Source: Immersiella caudata (lineage: Eukaryota > Ascomycota > Sordariomycetes > Sordariales > Lasiosphaeriaceae). From it: a stretch of 64,000 nt of DNA. Shown here piece after piece: positions 32,150-42,900 of the stretch. How positions within the stretch are numbered: position 1 is the first letter of the stretch; each line of letters begins with the position of its first letter. The stretch spans positions 744,001 through 808,000 of the forward strand of contig JAULSU010000005.1 of assembly GCA_030512335.1 (NCBI GenBank). Reading direction: 5' to 3'. A program made the position numbers and the translations under genes. The notes beneath the pieces were generated by a model, which saw only the letters and a list, made by a program, of their open reading frames with translations, was not told where the DNA came from and searched no databases.

Positions 32150-33139
32150 GGTCACGAACGGGCGGTTTGTGAGAGACAAAGGTTCCCGCATCTAGATCCA
32201 AGAAGCTGGGCATGGCTCGTCCGACGTATAAAAGGCACTTGGGGATGGATCCATCTGCCAGCCAGTGGCCAAATTTCATGCCCGCAGCAGATTTCTTGAA
32301 TCGCGCTTGAGGACCAGGAAACCCAAAGGCTTGCTGAGTGGCTTACAGCTTCGGTTTGAGATGGAAGGAACCCTGGCACCCAAGTGCAAGTGAATTTATT
32401 CTGAAGCGTGCCGAGCGTCTGTGGTTCGGGCACCGTTGGGTGTGTGCCTTGGACCTCGGAGGCTCGCAAACGCGAGTCAGTGACGCGAAATGGGAGTGGG
32501 GCTGTGAGAAGCACTCACCGGGGCTTGCCGCGATTGGATGGTGCTACCTCACCGGCTCCTGCTAGCATTTGTGGCTCTTCGGGTCACGACCGCTCGGACG
32601 CTGGCGCGACTAAGGCATTTTGCGGCTGACCTGCTACATGTCGGACATGGAATGACGAGTACGTAGGCACAGGGGTTTCTCGAAGCAATGGAGTGTGTGT
32701 ATGTGCAGCATTGCCTGCACCAGTACGAGTCGGCGATGCTTACGCGGGGCCCCGGGACGGCGGACGATCAGTTGCGGAATGTGGGGAGACGTTCCGAAGA
32801 AACATGAGCGGGATGCGGAACCTCGCCTTTCCCATTCCCACGTCAAAGACGCTTTGCTTAGTTAGGTAGGCTTCCAATTTGTTCGGCAGGCCTTCCTTCA
32901 TCATCTTTGCATGAAGGCCCACACACCCTCATCTCCGCCCCGTCCAAAACTTCCCCTCCCCCCTTTTGTTATTGTCCTGGTTCCTTTTTTTTTTTTCCTT
33001 TCTTCTTTTCTTTTTAAAACTTAACACAGTGCAGCCCTCCCACATGGCCTGCGCGCTTTGTCGCTTTGAGGTTCTGGCTCCGTCCACAAATTCCCTCAGG
33101 CCATTCGCTTGCCGGAACGACAACCCCTAAGGCGCCGAC
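32150..33139. other. Intergenic between receptor and GMC relic
   Basis: This is the promoter region of the PTH11-like gene. TATAAAAG at about 32227 points in the plus direction. A T/C-rich tract lies near 32980-33015. No gene is supported. Confidence 0.4.
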
Positions 33140-33489
33140 ATGATGCATGTTTTGCCATGGGCATTGGCGGCCGTGCTGCTGGGCACTTCACCATTTGTCG
33201 CAGCCATCGACGAGAACATTGCCACGGCAGATGTAACAGCAGAAAACACAGCGAAGGCGCCCGCGCCAAAGTTTGATTTCGTGAGTCGTACAATCGTGTC
33301 CTCAATCATGTCCTCCTACCGCAGCGCCAGGCGCCCACCCCCCTCCCCCTAGCTCCCTTTTCGCCCCTTATTCCTACTCTTCGTTCAGGTAGGGTGTGGC
33401 TGATAAAGGGTTACAATATCGCAGATTATTGTTGGTGGAGGGACTGCCGGCTCAGCTGTTACTACGCGGCTAAGTATCGGGCTGCTATG
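33140..33489 (+). pseudogene. Truncated GMC oxidoreductase (5' remnant)
   Basis: Exon one (33140-33280) encodes a signal peptide (MMHVLPWALAAVLLGTSPFVAA) and a short linker ending PKFDF. A GTGAGT...GCAG intron of 144 nt leads to IIVGGGTAGSAVTTRLSIGL at 33425. That is the FAD-binding beta-alpha-beta fold of GMC oxidoreductases (glucose-methanol-choline family), in the right place after FDF. Homology ends abruptly near 33482, where the family would continue PDASILLIEAG. The following bases belong to a local repeat and the frame stops within 20 codons. The catalytic domain is absent from the window. Confidence 0.75.
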
Positions 33490-33889
33490 TGTCAGAAACA
33501 CTGCACCTTGGAATTGGTGGAAATGATTTGGGTTGCAATGACTTGATCGTATTGCTCCTTGAGGTTCTGGCTGAAGGCCAGAACCTCCTTCTTTATAGAC
33601 CACTCCGTAGGATTCAGCTTCGTCAACACCATGGCTGAGGCTGTCTGGCGTTCAGGCGGTGCCAGGCATCCAGTCAGCTTCGCTGACCGGAAGCCCAGGG
33701 CCCCTGAACCCCCTTTCTTTCTGACACCTACCGAGAACACACTGCATCCCAAGGAAATATTGAAACAATTAGAGCCAAGAAGGGAACTCTGGGGAAGAAA
33801 CCCTTCATAGCAGCATCTGTAGAATTGCACACTTGTCAGAAACACTGCACCTTGGTTGGCGTGGAAATGATGATGGTTGCAATGGCTTG
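33490..33889. repeat. Paired 56-bp direct repeat with hairpin
   Basis: Copies at 33490-33545 and 33834-33889 share TGTCAGAAACACTGCACCTTGG exactly (22 bp) and are about 85 percent alike overall. Between them, 33561-33571 and 33577-33587 form a perfect 11-bp inverted repeat (GAGGTTCTGGC/GCCAGAACCTC). The unit begins right where the GMC gene breaks, suggesting an inserted element or a rearrangement joint. Confidence 0.65.
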
Positions 33890-34364
33890 TTTGTCTTGCT
33901 TGTTCTGCGGCTTTCTTTGTCTCAGTTCCTCAGACCCTAGTGCGATGTCTTGTTGGTTGCGGTCTTCTGTTCACTGCCTTGTTCCCTTGAACGAGGTTAG
34001 CTGGATGAATCCGGTACTGGTGTGGAGGGCATTCCTACCTTCTTTACTGGGAACATTCCGACCGCAGCTCCCACAAATTGCTCTCTCGCAAGGTTGGTGG
34101 GAGTCTTGGCTGTGGTGACTGCGCTGCCGACGGGAGGCAGGCAGGCATGCATGAAAAGTTATAGCAAAGGGACCTAAACCACCCGCAAAAGTGGCGACTC
34201 TCGACCGGCACGCCTCAAACCTGTTCATAATAATCTCCTTCTCGGAATGCAACGAGTGCGGTACATGAAGAAAGGTAGGTATGTAGGCTAAACCTAACCT
34301 AATGAAAACCAAAGTACCATCCAACCAAAGTATGTCAGATGCTAGTCTTCCAACGCTCCCGCTC
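33890..34364. other. Intergenic, nothing recognised
   Basis: T-rich DNA in the plus orientation with no supported gene. A minus-strand open frame overlaps it without family features. Confidence 0.35.
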
Positions 34365-34582
34365 CTACAGACGCTCCCATTCATTCTCATCGATTTCGTC
34401 ATACTCAATCAGCCCACCATCCTCCTCGTGAATTGAGATCTCAACCCAATCTCCAGGACCATTAGGCTTCATATCCATGCTCGTACCGACCTTCTTGTCA
34501 AGCTTCTTCGCGTCGGTGGTGGGTCCCTTGGCTGAAGTTGGGGTGCTTGCCTCCTTTGACGCAGTTATTAGCTCAAAAAGTC
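34365..34582 (-). CDS. Orphan C-terminal exon of an acidic protein
   Basis: On the minus strand, an acceptor (CTGCGCAG) at 34583 is followed by an open frame LFELITASKEASTPTSAKGP. It continues DAKKLDKKVGTSMDMKPNGP, GDWVEISIHEEDGGLIEYDE and IDENEWERL, stopping at 34365. No in-frame ATG occurs before internal methionines, so upstream exons must exist. I could not place them, and a G22 tract lies about 100 bp upstream. The strongly acidic, Trp-containing tail looks like selected protein sequence. Family unknown. Confidence 0.35.
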
Positions 34583-34676
34583 CTGCGCAGGCGTGAAGGG
34601 CCAGCGGGTGTCTTTGTTCGATTGGCTGTTGTTCAGTGTGTTAGCGGGGGAGGTGGCGGTGAGCTGTGGTTGGAAA

Positions 34677-34710
34677 GTGTGTGTGTGTGGGGGGGGGGGG
34701 GGGGGGGGGG
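34677..34710. repeat. (GT)6 followed by G22 tract
   Basis: Six GT dinucleotides (34677-34688) run directly into 22 consecutive G (34689-34710). Such a tract can form G-quadruplexes and is prone to length errors in sequencing. Confidence 0.95.
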
Positions 34711-35725
34711 AGAGGCAGGAGCGGCGGCAGGGCTGCCGCGCGGCGCTGGAAAAATGATTGCGGAAAGCATTCGCAGAGGGCAGGAGGAGCAGGAATATAT
34801 AGTTTACCAGGAATTTTGAGGTTTCAGGTGCGAAATAAGTGCGGTATGATGTCTTGTGAGTGGTGTGAAGTCACAGTTTGTTTGGTGCGTCACAAATTGG
34901 TGATGTGACAAGTGCTGTGTCTACGGAAGGAGGAGAGGAGGGGAGAAGGAAATTCTCGCTGGTTAAATATTTGGAGGACCACTGGCACGGTGGCCAATGC
35001 CCAAAAGCGCGATCGCTGGTTGCCCGGAGGAGGTGACGCACTTGGGATGAAAATCCCAGGACGCGTTGAGGAGGGACGCGGCATAGAACACCAATAAACA
35101 CTGACATCCATGACGGCTTCTTAAGTAAGAGGAACGTGGTATCCATTACTCATGTACGGCATATTCGAAACAGATCAGCCCTGGATGTATCAAATCTCAA
35201 GTCGTTTTTCTGGCCCTCGCCGCCAGACAACCCGAGACGGTTCTGAACGTTCCGTCCATGATGGGGACTGGAGAGGAAGATGTTTAATGAGGCGAGGGAG
35301 TGGGGTACAGATCGATAGGAAGCCATAAATGTTGATCTTTACGTCTCTCTCCCTACGTGTGGTGGCCGTAATTGATGCGCGTGGAGGGAGAGGTTTGCGG
35401 TTGCTTTTCGCTGGGGGACGTTCAGAGGGGCGCCAAGATGACGGGAAGGCACAACTCACTTCATGAGGTGGCAAACAGGGCATTCGTCCAACAAAGGCAA
35501 ACAAGCCAGAACAGTCTGCTGGGGGCAATACACTGCGCAAGTGATTTGGTGCGACCTCAAAACCGCTGTTCTCAAGATCCGCCCCCTTCAAATTCGATTC
35601 AAAAACACAAAGGCCCACGGCTTTTGGACAACTATTCTCTCCTCATCATCTCGAGACTCGAAACCATTGGCATTTCACAGGAACCCCTTATCATTTCCTT
35701 CAGGCTCTCTCAAAAAAAAATCAAG
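34711..35725. other. Intergenic and 5' leader of F-box-like gene
   Basis: No supported gene. The plus frame of the next gene is open upstream to 35372, but the best start is at 35726. Confidence 0.4.
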
Positions 35726-37504
35726 ATGGTCAGTCTCCCGCAGGATCAAAAAACTACCGACGACGCTGAACGTGGGTTTCCCAAGGAGGTTCTCGACAAG
35801 ATTGTGGATCTCACACCCAACTCCAACGACGGCAAGCCCCATCACTACGCGCTTGCCAACGTGTCGTCTGCTTTCCGGTCTTCGGTCGAGCGCAACACGT
35901 TCCGTCAGTTTGTGGTGCACCACTGGCCGCAAACCAACCAGACGGCATGGCGAAGCCTCCTCGAGTACCTCACCGTGCAACCCGAGCGCCTTGCGTGCTT
36001 GAGAGCACTCCACTTCTCGATCCATCTTCAATGCTATTTCGAGCAAGTGGCGATGGACGAACTTCCCGGTTTTTCCGGCTCTTTGGAGTCGGTAGACATG
36101 GCTAACGACTACACGCAGGAGGGAGTGTCGGAAGCCGAGTTCGAACGCGTTCGAACGCCGCAGTACCTCTTGGAGCAGACGCTGGACCTTCTCCGTTCCC
36201 GTCCTAGCGACCAAGTTCTTTCGTCTCTCGAGCTCTGCATCACGCATTTGGCCGGAGAGTCGAGTTTCAACGACCACCGCGATCCAGTCGTCATTTTCGA
36301 GCTCAACGACGCGCTCCGCGAGCTTACCACTCGAATTGACCCGGTGCCCGGCATCAAGCAAATTGCCAGTCTCCACGATCTTGCCAGCGGAAGTGAGTGC
36401 TTGATTGCGCTCAGCGGCAAGCTTCCCTCGCTGGAGTCCATCGCCTGGCGGTTTCCCGAGATCAACCTTCGCAAGGCACTGCCGCAGTGTGCTCGTCAGT
36501 ATCCTTTCACCCCCTACTGGCAGCGCGCGCTTCGTCCACGCTTCACTCGGGCCCTGGAGCAGTTCAAGATGCCCGAATCAACAAAGTCGCTGGACCTCCA
36601 CATCGGGCCGATGAACGACTGGTTTCCCTCACACGATCTGCCGCTCGCCGATATGTTGGGTCCTGCTACTGAGGACCCTTTCTGTCTGGCTCTGCACAAG
36701 ACGATCGACGACTCCAACCTCGAGACCGTCACCTACAGCGGTCCTGTTCACCCTTCGCTCTTCTGGCCGAGCTTTCGCCAAGACAACGACGAGTCGGTTT
36801 GGCCAAAGGTCCAACACATCGCCATTCGCTTTCCTATGCATGGCGATCCCAGCGGCCGTTGGTACTTCGATCGTCCCGAGGATCCGGCCCCCACTGACCT
36901 TCAAGGTTTCGCTATCCCTTCGTCTGAGCAGGCCCAAGATTTCAGTGATCCGGACCGAATTGCTGCTCAGGGATCTGGAGATACACCGATTGGATACCAG
37001 GATCCTGACGAGCTGGCTGTGCTGGCCGAGCACATCGATGAGGCTTTCGTCTGGGCTCGGGACTTTCAGCACCTCCTCGACTTCGTGCCAATCTACGATC
37101 GAGATCAACCCTCCGAGAAGACGCTCAAGCCATTGCTGGAGGCGTTCGCTCTCCTTCTGGCCTCGATGCCAGAGCTGCGCTCAGCAGTTCTCAGCACGCG
37201 TCTCCCTCCTAACGGGGAGACCGCGCTTGCAGTTCTCTACGTGGGAGCTGGAGAGGAGGTGGCCGCGGAAGAGAAGATTCCCCTCCACGATCGGGTCACA
37301 GACAAGTCGCTGCCGAGAGTGTACCTCGCTCTGGATGAGTGGTATCCAGGATGGGAGGCCGGTGGCCGTAGGAGGTATTTGAACTTCTACCATCTGTTCT
37401 CGGCCATCGGCTGGGGCAGGTACCAACAGTCAGCCACTGTTAAGACCATTCGATACATCACTGAACTTGATCCTAGCGACCAGTCTCTTAAGGCTGGTTT
37501 CTAG
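35726..37504 (+). CDS. F-box-like fungal protein, 592 aa, intronless
   Basis: A single uninterrupted exon runs from ATG 35726 (context AAGATGG after an A-rich leader) to the stop at 37504. The N-terminal 60 residues have the F-box pattern: FPKEVLDKIVDL, then YALANVSSAFRSSVERNTFRQF. This corresponds to a helix-loop-helix that would bind Skp1. The remainder lacks obvious leucine-rich repeats or WD40 units but has the layout of the large ascomycete F-box families (W- and P-rich blocks such as LPRVYLALDEWYPGWEAGGRRRY near the C-terminus). If so, it would be a substrate receptor of an SCF ubiquitin ligase; the target is unknown. Lack of introns contrasts with most neighbours. Gene call strong, function moderate. 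Confidence 0.75.
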   Translation: MVSLPQDQKTTDDAERGFPKEVLDKIVDLTPNSNDGKPHHYALANVSSAFRSSVERNTFRQFVVHHWPQTNQTAWRSLLEYLTVQPERLACLRALHFSIHLQCYFEQVAMDELPGFSGSLESVDMANDYTQEGVSEAEFERVRTPQYLLEQTLDLLRSRPSDQVLSSLELCITHLAGESSFNDHRDPVVIFELNDALRELTTRIDPVPGIKQIASLHDLASGSECLIALSGKLPSLESIAWRFPEINLRKALPQCARQYPFTPYWQRALRPRFTRALEQFKMPESTKSLDLHIGPMNDWFPSHDLPLADMLGPATEDPFCLALHKTIDDSNLETVTYSGPVHPSLFWPSFRQDNDESVWPKVQHIAIRFPMHGDPSGRWYFDRPEDPAPTDLQGFAIPSSEQAQDFSDPDRIAAQGSGDTPIGYQDPDELAVLAEHIDEAFVWARDFQHLLDFVPIYDRDQPSEKTLKPLLEAFALLLASMPELRSAVLSTRLPPNGETALAVLYVGAGEEVAAEEKIPLHDRVTDKSLPRVYLALDEWYPGWEAGGRRRYLNFYHLFSAIGWGRYQQSATVKTIRYITELDPSDQSLKAGF

Positions 37505-40082
37505 AGTCGAGGACGCCTAGGTGAGCGCCCAGTTGGAGTTACTGTGTGAGGTGCAGGGGGTGATTCCACCTGAGAATGACGGCCCCGGCCGAGAGGGGTG
37601 AGTGAATCCAAGTTCTATTTAAAATCCATCATCTTTGATCGTGTTATCGTTCCATATGTTTGACTTTTGTTTGCTCGTCTTTGTCCTCCTCCTGATTGCC
37701 CTGCTGACCCCTCGGCAGTACTGCCTGTTTGGGCCGGTTGGTGGACATGAGTTGCTCCCTTGCTCATCCAACTCGAGAACTTTGACAGTTTCGTTGTACG
37801 GCACCCTTTGTTCCACCCACCAGCAGTCACAATTGGGTTGTCAGAGAGTTCCGATCCATGTTCAATTCCAAGATCTTCAAAGTTTCTATTGTCCCAATCG
37901 CCTTTCAGGGGCAACCACCCGCCGCAGCCATGTCCGTGACCCTCGCAACCACACCCACAGTTTCACAGATGCGGGGTGAGCCAAACTTGCAGAGGGCCAA
38001 CCAGTCAGATCCCGTTCTAGAAGACATCGAGACCTTCTATTGGAGTCTCACTCTCCCGCCAACCTTGGTAAGCATTCCCGTTTGAGACAGCAGCAGCAGA
38101 GGTTGTTTGAACGTCACAGGTCAATTTTGCTCATTCAGCACCTAGTACAGTCGACTGCAAACACTCTCCGAACGAACTTGATTTCTGGTTACAAAAACTG
38201 ATGAGGCTCAAGTGTTGAGGGGCCAAGTGCTAGGCCCGCGTCATTGAGCCTCTTCCCGCCCTGTGTCGGACGCGGGTCCCATATTGGCCCTCGCCTATCC
38301 CTGGATTTATCCCGAGTATTAATGGCCGGCGATTTCACGGCCCCTCGGCGATCGATCGATAATACCGAACAACTCCAGACGCAGCCATCGATGTTCGATG
38401 AGCCCTCCATCGCCAACGCTTCACAGTTACGACCGCACCCAAACACTCCAGGGAATATGCAGCGACTCGAGATTGTCCGGCATCAAACACCATCAAGCAG
38501 ACGTCATCGCCGGCGTCGGCCACCAACTCATCCCTCAATCAATCGGCGCCATCGCAAGGACCTTGCTTCTACTCCACCGCCGCCGCCGCCTTATCTCGTC
38601 CCTATCACGCAAGGTCATCCTGAGCGGCCGTACACCCCCTCGGCCGTCCTGAACAAGCTTTTGCTTTCTTTTTTTGGCCTGCGCATTGTCCACGCTTTGC
38701 TCCCACGGTCCCATCATCCCACTCAGACGACACCGTCACTCGCTCGCCTATGCGATGCTGATTCGCGAGCTAAATTGCTTTCAATTTATTTCCCTCCCAT
38801 ACCAACAAAACGCCCCAAGGATGCAGAGATATATTACCCCTGCGCCCGTTTAGGAAGTCCCGGCCGCTTCGAGGGTGCCCCGCGGATGACACGACGGGAG
38901 CGATGGATGAGCAACCGGTCCACGAGGCGACTCCGACAAGATAACCACGCATCCCGCTCCACCAGCGAACGGTGCAGGTTTCATTCTCCTCGCTCCACGA
39001 TTTTCTAGAAGACCAGCACCGAATGGAGCTCAACACGACCGCATTCGACATCTCACGACAAGATGAGGAGAGTGTCGCGTGGGCAGAAAGCTATTGTCTT
39101 TACCCGGTTTCCCAAGCGGGAAGGTGGTCGTGACCAACGGGTATGTCAACCACGAGCTGAGTCCTTGGCGGGACGTGTCATAGGTTGGTAGCCTCCGCCA
39201 TCACAAGCCACAATGAGGGCCCTGCTTTCCTACATGGTGGGATTTGCGGACTGAGCTGGCCCTGTGGTGCGCTACCACTTTCTATTCCCGTCAGCGCATC
39301 GGCCTCGCGGGGATGGGACGGCATCCTTGGGAGGCACCCCCACGGGCCTCGCAGTTGCACTACCGCCGGGAGCGGAGGACCTGGTTCTGGGGAGTGCTGT
39401 TGGCTTGGTCCCGAGGGCGGGAGGGAAGGGGCTTATTCACCGGGAAGCGAGCCAGGGAGACCCCTATTCCCCGTCCCTGCTTCCTCTCGGACGACACGCA
39501 GCTTACTGACAGCGCCTCCTTTTGTGACGCTCGGGGATATTACATGCTGAGGGCTCTGGCTTATCGGATACGACACTTCGCACTCTTCGAAGCTCTCATC
39601 ATTGGCCTGCTTCAGGCAACTCTGCGGCATGACACCGGTGTGATATCGTTCCTCAGAGCTCAGCGAAGGAGGGCTGCATCGGCCATCACGGGCACATCGA
39701 ATCACGCCAACCTTTTGGGTGTCCTGGCCAACCCGCGTTCGGGAGGTAATGGTGTCGAGTCGCAGCCGCCCCCTTTCACCGCTCAGACGTGAACCCTCCC
39801 TTTTGCAGCTCCCACTATGTGACCTTCCCAGTCCTAGCACTGAGGGTATCACGCATCCTCAATAATGCCAAGTCTTCATATGGAAGGTCACCACCAGCCT
39901 CAAGCTCCTGTCGACGACACCATGTTGATAAATAGAGGGCATCGCGCCGCCTTAACGTCGGAACTAATCAGACAAGCAGCCCTCTCACTCCGAGTTTGAT
40001 ATCATCGCCAAGTCCCCTTCGATATCAAGCCGCGCTCGTCTCTCCCCTATTGCCCTCCCTCTTTATCAACCTTATCGACACG
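37505..40082. other. 2.6-kb intergenic
   Basis: 3' UTR of the F-box-like gene, then GC-rich DNA with open frames on both strands that I judge accidental (38244-39008, 39244-39792). AATAAATAGAGG at about 39930 is a good TATA box for the subtilisin gene, roughly 155 bp before its ATG. Confidence 0.45.
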
Positions 40083-41351
40083 ATGCATTACCTCACCTTG
40101 GCATCTCTGCTTCCCCTGGCCCTCGCTGCGCCGGTGATCCAGCCCCGCGCTGCTCAGCTCATCCCCAACAGCTACATCGTGAAGCTCAAGGATGGCGCTT
40201 CCGACACGACCCTCTTGAACGCCATCAAGGGAGTGCGCCCCAACCACATCTACCGCAGCAGCAAGTTCAAGGGCTTCTCCGCCGATCTGAGCAGCTCCGC
40301 TCTCAAGGCCGTCCAGGACCTGCCCGAGGTCGACTACATCGAGCAGAACGCCGTCTACACCATCAACGAGGACGTCACCCAGACCGCCAACGTTCCGTGG
40401 GGCCTTGCTCGCATCTCCCACCGCGCCGTCAACCAGTCGGCGTATGTGTATGACTCCAGCGCCGGTGCCGGAACCTGCTCATATGTCATTGACACTGGCA
40501 TCTACATCGAGCACTCTGTAAGTTTCACCCCCTGAACTCTGCTTCTTTCCTCAACTGACACAATCCAGCAATTCGAGGGCCGCGCTACTTGGCTCGCCAA
40601 CTTCGCCGGCGACAACCGCAACTCGGATGGCAACGGCCACGGCACCCACGTAGCCGGCACCATTGGCGGTGTCGAATACGGCGTCGCCAAGAAGACTCAG
40701 CTCTTCGCCGTCAAGGTGCTCAACTCGGGCGGCTCCGGCACCACCGCGGGCGTCATCGCCGGTATGGACTTTGTCACGGCCGACGCGCCCACCCGCAACT
40801 GCCCCAACGGCACCGTCGCCAACATGTCCCTCGGCGGCTCGCGCTCGACCGCCATCAACGCCGCCGCGGCCGCCATGGTCAAGGCCGGTGTCTTCCTCTC
40901 CGTTGCGGCCGGCAACAGCAACGACGACACCTACTACTACTCCCCCGCCTCGGAGCCGACCGCCTGCACCGTTGGCGCCACCGATGTCGATGACGTCCGC
41001 GCTTGGTTCTCCAACTACGGCTCGCTCGTCGATATCTTTGCCCCCGGTGTGGATGTTCTTTCTTCTTGGATTGGCAACCCCACTGCTACTGTAAGTCTGA
41101 CTCGCCCCCTCTTTCCTTGGAAAACTCTAGAGAGGAGAAAGAAAGCTAACAAGAACTAGTCCACCATCTCGGGCACCTCCATGGCCGCTCCCCACATCGC
41201 CGGCCTTGGCGCTTACTTCCTCACCCTCCTCGGCCCCAAGACCCCCGAGGCTCTCTGCGCGTACATCAAGCAGACCGCCACCAAGGGTGCGCTCACTAGC
41301 ATCCCTGAGGACACTGTCAACGAGCTTGCCTTCAACGGCGCTACGGCTTAG
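40083..41351 (+). CDS. Secreted subtilisin-like serine protease (S8A, proteinase K type)
   Basis: Exons 40083-40517, 40569-41090 and 41160-41351 give 382 aa. Residues 1-15 are a signal peptide (MHYLTLASLLPLALA). An I9 inhibitor propeptide follows (NSYIVKLKDGASDTTLLNAI to EVDYIEQNAVY). The catalytic triad is present in order: Asp in SYVIDTGIYIEHSQFEGRA (across intron 1), His in DGNGHGTHVAGTIGG and Ser in SGTSMAAPHIAGLGAYF. The oxyanion Asn region is SVAAGNSNDD. This matches the cuticle-degrading/proteinase K group (peptidase family S8A). It is expected to be secreted, self-processed and broadly proteolytic. Introns are 51 and 69 nt. Nothing is missing. Confidence 0.96.
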
Positions 41352-42423
41352 ATGGTGAGAGAGATAGGGAGAGGGATATAGACTTGGCGTACGCATTGCA
41401 TGGTATGATTGGATGAGACTTGGCTGGCTGGCTGGTTCGTTTCCTTTCCTTGGATTGGTTTTGTACGAGAGTGGGATTCATGTGAGAGAGTAAGGGCGAT
41501 GATGAAATTACGAGGGGGAGGGCTTTGCATCTGAGTGGGATAGACTTGGAATGATACGCATGCACCGTTGCTTTGACTTTGTGATGTTATTCGTGGCTCC
41601 GAGTGCTGTGCTGGTGTGGCGCGGGTAACGATCTGTTACGCGTTGGGTGGATATCTTATCAACCTGCGGCGCTGGAGTCTTTCACGTGTAACTGAGGATC
41701 CGTGGCGCTCAAGTTCAAGGTTTTCTTGGAACAGCCGTTGAGACGGTTGGGCGAGAGACAGCATCCTCGAGTTATTACTCGAAGTTGGGACCACTTTGCA
41801 GGTACAACCATTCCCAGGATCCCAAGTTCCCGGAAATCTCAAACAGCACTTCGATACCAAAAAAAAAAAAAAGCTGTGACGGGAAGACTCGGCCCGTCAA
41901 CCCGGTTTTGGTCATGATGAGTAGGTAACGTCACTAATTCCAAACTTAAACTCTTGCCCTTTGTCACGATCCGGTCGCAGCTTGGATGCAGCCAAGGTTG
42001 AAAACCTGCTTGTTCTGACGGAAACCGGAAGTCTTGGCTGACGCACATACCCACTCGTCGAGATGGACTCAATCATGAACCGAAAGTAAATACATCAAGT
42101 CCTGCCATGAGCCCTGAACGAGGCGCCCAGTATCAACCACCTCTCTTCCAATTTAGTCCTTTTCTTCTGCCTCGAGACCCAGAACTCAGTCACATCGCCA
42201 TCATCATCTGCCCTTGCGACTCTATCGCCAATCGCACAGCCCTGATTCGCACCCCGTGGCCCCTGAGAGACAAGCCATCCCAGCCCTCGTATACCTCCCG
42301 TTCCCGTCTTCTCCCTTGTCCCAACAAGACTTACCCACGCAATGTCCACCGCCGGCCGCCAACCCCCCGCCGAGTCAACCCCCTGACCCCCAGCCCGCCG
42401 CTGTGCCGTTGCCCGCGCGTACC
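41352..42423. other. Intergenic, nothing recognised
   Basis: 3' UTR of the subtilisin gene followed by unassigned sequence with an A13 run near 41860. The plus frame leading into the BTB relic is open from about 42214 with Pro-rich translation but no clear ATG. Confidence 0.4.
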
Positions 42424-42900
42424 GTCACCCGCGTAGACGACCATGACGACCTCACGCTGCGCACGCCAGAGCAAGACTTCATCGTCTGCTCTCGCTCCAT
42501 GCGCCGCTCGAGTACAGTATAGGACAAGATGCTGTTTGGGGCATTCAAGGAGGCAGAGGGGCCTTTGGATGGGGAATGGTATGTCTCCCTTCATCATCGT
42601 TTAGCGAAAGCAGTGCTGACCGAAGCCTTGAAATGGATCGTCGAACTCCCCGAAGATGAACCCAATGCGCTTCTCACCATGTTGAACATCATCCACGGAC
42701 GATTCGAGCTTGTTGAGGACAAGACGTCGGCGGAGATTTGCGAGATTGTCCGTTTCACAAATAAGTGGGACATGAGGTTGCCACGGCCATGGGTGAAAGC
42801 GTGGTGTGAGAGGTTGCCAGATCCGGATGTTGAAAATGCTTACAACAGTCCTCTTGGGAGTATTTCACTGGTCCATTTTCAAAGCCCGAGGGAATTTGCA
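42424..42900 (+). pseudogene. BTB/POZ-domain gene relic with internal TAG
   Basis: The frame reads VTRVDDHDDLTLRTPEQDFIVCSRSMRRSSTV, then TAG at 42520-42522, then DKMLFGAFKEAEGPLDGEW. In fungal BTB proteins this position is an aromatic residue (SPVF-x-KMLFG), so a single base change created the stop. Next comes a stretch that may be an intron with a GTATGT donor but no acceptor in phase. It is followed by VELPEDEPNALLTMLNIIHGRF and ICEIVRFTNKWDMRLPRPWVKAW. Downstream the family-like sequence fades and frames change. BTB domains mediate protein-protein interaction, often with Cul3. This copy seems inactive. Confidence 0.6.

Noticed and set aside
38244..39008. Open plus frame of 254 codons
   Set aside because: Composition is Pro/Arg/His/Ser as in random GC-rich frames, with competing frames and no family features.
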